Of a stretch of 24,685 bases of DNA, positions 22,411 through 24,685 are shown piece after piece. The stretch lies in the NCBI GenBank assembly GCA_946886275.1, contig CAMPIH010000012.1:1-24685 (forward strand), given 5' to 3'. A model generated the notes under the pieces. It had not been told where the DNA came from. It did not search any database and worked only from the letters and a program-made list of their open reading frames with translations. The position numbers and the translations under genes were made by a program. Within the stretch, counting starts at the first letter, position 1. Every line of letters starts with the position of its first letter. Source of the DNA: an uncultured Sphingosinicella sp. (lineage in GTDB: Bacteria; Pseudomonadota; Alphaproteobacteria; Sphingomonadales; Sphingomonadaceae).

Positions 22411-23124
22411 TCAGGCGCACCCGGTGCCCGGTTCGGCGTCCCCGCAGAAGCGGCTGACGACCGCCTCGGTGATGGCGACGCAATCGGCGCCGGCGAAGGG
22501 GAAGGCGCCGGCGAGGGCGGACTTCACGTCCGGCGCCAGCGACTGCTGGAGCCGTCGCCGCGCCCGCAGGTGCCGGGTCTTGACGGTGGCCGGGACGAGA
22601 CCGAGCGACTGCGCCGTCTCGTCGACGCTCAGCCCCTCGATCTCGCGCATCACGAAGACGAGCCGGAAATCGGGCGGGAGCGCGCCGATCGCCTGCTCGA
22701 GCAAGGAGCGCAACTGGGCGCGCGCAAATTCGGCGTCCGGCGCCGTGCCGCTGGAGGATCCGCGCATGAGCTTTTCCCGATAATCGTCAAGGAAGGCGAC
22801 CGAGCCGTCATCGACATGAGCGCGCCGCCGTCGGGCGGCGCGGGCGCGTCCGAGCGCCTCGTTGATGACGATCCTCGTCAGCCAGGTGGAAAGTGTCGAT
22901 CGGCCCTCGAACGAAGCGATTGCGGCGAAGGCACGAAGATAGGCGCTCTGGACAGCGTCTTCAGCTTCCGCCCGGTTGCCGAGAATGCTCCAGGCGGCGC
23001 GGAAGAGGCGCTGGTTGTTGCGCTGGGTGACGAGCCGGACGGCGCCGGGATCGCGATCGGCGATGAGTGACGCCAGCGCTTCGTCGTCGAGGGACCCATA
23101 ATCGATCTTCTTGAGGACGTTCAC
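22411..23124 (-). CDS. ECF-type RNA polymerase sigma factor
   Basis: A 237-aa sigma-70-family factor. Region 2 is in SYLRAFAAIASFEGRSTLSTWL-type sequence (YLRAFAAIASFEGRSTLSTW, about residues 62-81), and region 4 in ALPPDFRLVFVMREIEGLSVDETAQ with the HTH in VPATVKTRHLRARRRL. Region 3 is absent, so it is of the ECF class. A long basic linker (RARAARRRRAH) and a ~35-residue C-terminal extension (FPFAGADCVAITEAVVSRFC) distinguish it; the extension with two cysteines may carry its regulation. No anti-sigma gene lies next to it in this window. GTG at 23124 has a GAGGAGAG site about 6 nt upstream. It follows folE by 46 bp and should be in the same operon. Confidence 0.87.
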   Translation of the reverse strand: MNVLKKIDYGSLDDEALASLIADRDPGAVRLVTQRNNQRLFRAAWSILGNRAEAEDAVQSAYLRAFAAIASFEGRSTLSTWLTRIVINEALGRARAARRRRAHVDDGSVAFLDDYREKLMRGSSSGTAPDAEFARAQLRSLLEQAIGALPPDFRLVFVMREIEGLSVDETAQSLGLVPATVKTRHLRARRRLQQSLAPDVKSALAGAFPFAGADCVAITEAVVSRFCGDAEPGTGCA

Positions 23125-23170
23125 CTTGTCTCTCCTCGTCTTGTCATAGCGCAGTCGGACCGCCGAGGCT

Positions 23171-23848
23171 CTAGCCCTTGCAGCTCCCGATCGATTCCAT
23201 CAGTTCCCGCCGAAGCGCCGGATCGGCCCTGAAGTCGCCGAGCCAGCATTTCGTCACCATCGCGACATGGGGCTGGTTGACACCCCGGGTGGTCATGCAG
23301 CCATGGCTCGCCTCGACGATCACCGCGACACCCTTCGGGCGAAGCACCTCGTCGAGACAGTGGGCGATCTCGCTCGTCAGGCGCTCCTGAAGCTGGAGCC
23401 GCCGGGCAAAGGCGTCGACGAGCCGCGAGAGCTTCGAGATTCCGACCACGCGGGCGCCGGGTCGATAGGCGACGTGGACATGGCCGGTGATCGGCGCGAG
23501 ATGGTGCTCGCAGGTCGACACCAAAGGGATCGAGCGGAGCAGGATCGTCTCCTCATAGCCGTTCGTCTCGGAAAAGGTCCTGCCAAGCAGCTCCCTGGGA
23601 TTGACGCGATAGCCCGAAAACCATTCGCGATAGGCGCGCGCGACCCGGGCCGGCGTCTCGCTCAGGCCCTCGCGGTCGGGATCATCCCCCGCGGCGGCGA
23701 TGAGGGTTCGGACCGCCGCCTCGATCTCGGCTCGGCCAGGCCTCGCCGGCTGGATCGAGCGTTCGGCTCGGTCGACTTCGGCGGCGAGCCCGCCCGTTTC
23801 GCAAAAGTCCAATGTCCTCTCCCCGTTCAATCCGCCATTGGATGACAT
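23171..23848 (-). CDS. folE: GTP cyclohydrolase I
   Basis: A 225-aa FolE, the enzyme converting GTP to 7,8-dihydroneopterin triphosphate in folate and pterin synthesis. Zinc and catalytic residues are intact: STCEHHLAPI (Cys113, Glu114, His115, His116) and SHGCMTTRG (Cys184). The N-terminal ~35 residues (MSSNGGLNGERTLDFCETGG) are a non-conserved extension before the usual start of homology. The ATG at 23846-23848 overlaps the end of the upstream flavoprotein gene by 22 bp, suggesting coupled translation. A cofactor-type role (tetrahydrobiopterin or tetrahydromonapterin for a hydroxylase) is possible given its odd context with a reductase and a sigma factor, but folate use cannot be excluded. 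Confidence 0.95.
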   Translation of the reverse strand: MSSNGGLNGERTLDFCETGGLAAEVDRAERSIQPARPGRAEIEAAVRTLIAAAGDDPDREGLSETPARVARAYREWFSGYRVNPRELLGRTFSETNGYEETILLRSIPLVSTCEHHLAPITGHVHVAYRPGARVVGISKLSRLVDAFARRLQLQERLTSEIAHCLDEVLRPKGVAVIVEASHGCMTTRGVNQPHVAMVTKCWLGDFRADPALRRELMESIGSCKG

Positions 23849-24685
23849 TGCGGCGCAAAGGTTTCCGCGGTGGAGGCCTTCGCCGCTTTGGCCTGATCCG
23901 CCCTGCGCCTGTCACCCGCTGTCTCGATTCGCCGCTCGAGCGATCGCTCGTCCTCGAGGGATTCGCGATCGCGGCCGCAGGCGAGGCTGGCCACGACGTG
24001 GCCGCCGCGGACGTAGCGGGCGATGAAGTCGAGCGAGTCGAGGTCGCCGTCGATCCGGATCTGGTCCCAATCGCGAGCATGGCCGACATAGCGGAGCGCC
24101 ACGCCATATTGCTCCGTCCAGAAGAAGGGGATTGCGGCGAAGGCGGTCGCGATGCCGATCATGTTGCGCGCAGCCACCTGCCCCTGGCGCTGAGCGGTCA
24201 CCCAATGTTCGATCCTGAGCGGACGTCCCGACAGCGGATCGGGATAGGCGGCGACATCGCCGGCCGCGTAGATTCCGGGCACCGAAGTCGCGAGCGAGGA
24301 ATCGACGAGGATTCCATCGTCGACCGCAACGCGTCCGGTGGCGAGTGCCGTGCGCGGACGAACGCCGACGCCAGCAAGGATGAAATCGACATCCAGCACC
24401 GACAAGTCGTCGAGCGCCAGCTGCCGTCCGTCGAACGAAGAGGCGGTCCGCTCGAGGTGGAAACGCACGCCTTTGCTCTCGTGGAGGCGCTGGAGGAACA
24501 ATCCGATCTCGCGGCCGAAAGCCCTTTCGAACGGCACGCTTTCCGGGGAAACCACGTCCACCTCCACTCCGCGCGCCCGCAACGCCGAAGCGGCCTCCAG
24601 GCCGATGAAGCTCGAGCCGAGGATAGCGACGCGGGCGCCGGCCTGGGCGCGTTCGATCAATGTTCGGGCATCGGAGAGCGAGCGA
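23827..24685 (-). CDS. AIF/ferredoxin-reductase-type FAD-NAD(P) oxidoreductase (5' end beyond window)
   Basis: The C-terminal ~285 residues of a flavoprotein reductase; the first part (FAD-binding domain start) lies beyond 24685. Visible: the NAD(P)-binding Rossmann motif VAILGSSFIGLEAASALRARG (shown here in short as GSSFIGLE), the FAD-contact motif PGIYAAGDVAAYPD, and the reductase C-terminal domain (EHWVTAQRQGQVAARNM, FFWTEQYGVALRYVGHA). This matches apoptosis-inducing-factor/ferredoxin-NAD(P)+ reductase-type enzymes that pass electrons to a Rieske or 2Fe-2S ferredoxin. The extreme C-terminus is an Arg/Lys/Ala-rich tail. Its stop lies inside folE. Electron acceptor unknown. Confidence 0.87.
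   Translation of the reverse strand, partial: RSLSDARTLIERAQAGARVAILGSSFIGLEAASALRARGVEVDVVSPESVPFERAFGREIGLFLQRLHESKGVRFHLERTASSFDGRQLALDDLSVLDVDFILAGVGVRPRTALATGRVAVDDGILVDSSLATSVPGIYAAGDVAAYPDPLSGRPLRIEHWVTAQRQGQVAARNMIGIATAFAAIPFFWTEQYGVALRYVGHARDWDQIRIDGDLDSLDFIARYVRGGHVVASLACGRDRESLEDERSLERRIETAGDRRRADQAKAAKASTAETFAPQCHPMAD

Noticed and set aside
1..24685. tRNA, rRNA, CRISPR array, insertion sequence or phage genes
   Set aside because: Looked for conserved tRNA arms, repeat-spacer patterns, transposase or integrase motifs and terminal inverted repeats; none found.

Overview
The window is GC-rich and densely coded, with little space between genes and the codon style of an alphaproteobacterium. 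The mix of families suggests a sphingomonad (Sphingomonadaceae or a close relative): a MCNLYT-type SRAP protein, a LigD-type ligase, an operon with a possible general-stress (EcfG-like) promoter, DUF2231 and DUF488. The genus cannot be read from the sequence. No rRNA, tRNA, CRISPR array, insertion sequence or prophage gene was seen. It reads as chromosomal backbone with accessory stress and metabolism genes.

Layout. 1-3726: a truncated winged-helix regulator, a secreted protein of unknown function, a SRAP/HMCES-type DNA-protein crosslink protein, two divergent small unknowns, a small signal-anchored membrane protein and a small lipoprotein. 3727-4169: a 443-bp stretch with no convincing gene. 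4170-9264: an APC-family amino-acid permease, then a tightly coupled trio of N-formylglutamate-amidohydrolase-like protein, MATCAP/QEGLA-type HExxxH metallopeptidase and glutathione-synthetase-like ATP-grasp ligase. 9293-10328 (minus): a single-domain globin with a long leader, and a decayed ion-channel gene. 10363-13981 (minus): a coiled-coil membrane protein and a cation/proton antiporter with a cytoplasmic RCK-like region. 14133-14711: a small membrane protein.

14735-16558 (minus) is a LigD-type ligase-polymerase without the phosphoesterase domain. It is divergent from a six-gene plus-strand operon (16731-21734): SDR oxidoreductase, DUF2231 membrane protein, membrane domain fused to a GH1-like glycosidase, membrane protein, uracil-DNA-glycosylase-family protein and DUF488 protein. 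A possible pair of GGAAC-N16-CGNN (EcfG-like) promoters lies between ligD and the operon, which would fit a stress and DNA-repair regulon. 21748-22170 (minus) is a second globin. 22411-24685 (minus) is an operon of AIF/ferredoxin-reductase-like flavoprotein (cut by the window edge), folE and an ECF-type sigma factor.

The two most interesting signals are (i) the ATP-grasp ligase + carboxypeptidase-like MATCAP + amidohydrolase cassette, whose parts resemble a reversible amino-acid ligation/trimming system, and (ii) a roughly 110-bp element upstream of both globin genes, 12 kb apart. Its copies share short exact blocks and a hairpin whose stem differs in sequence but keeps its pairing, which suggests a conserved structured leader RNA or shared control region.
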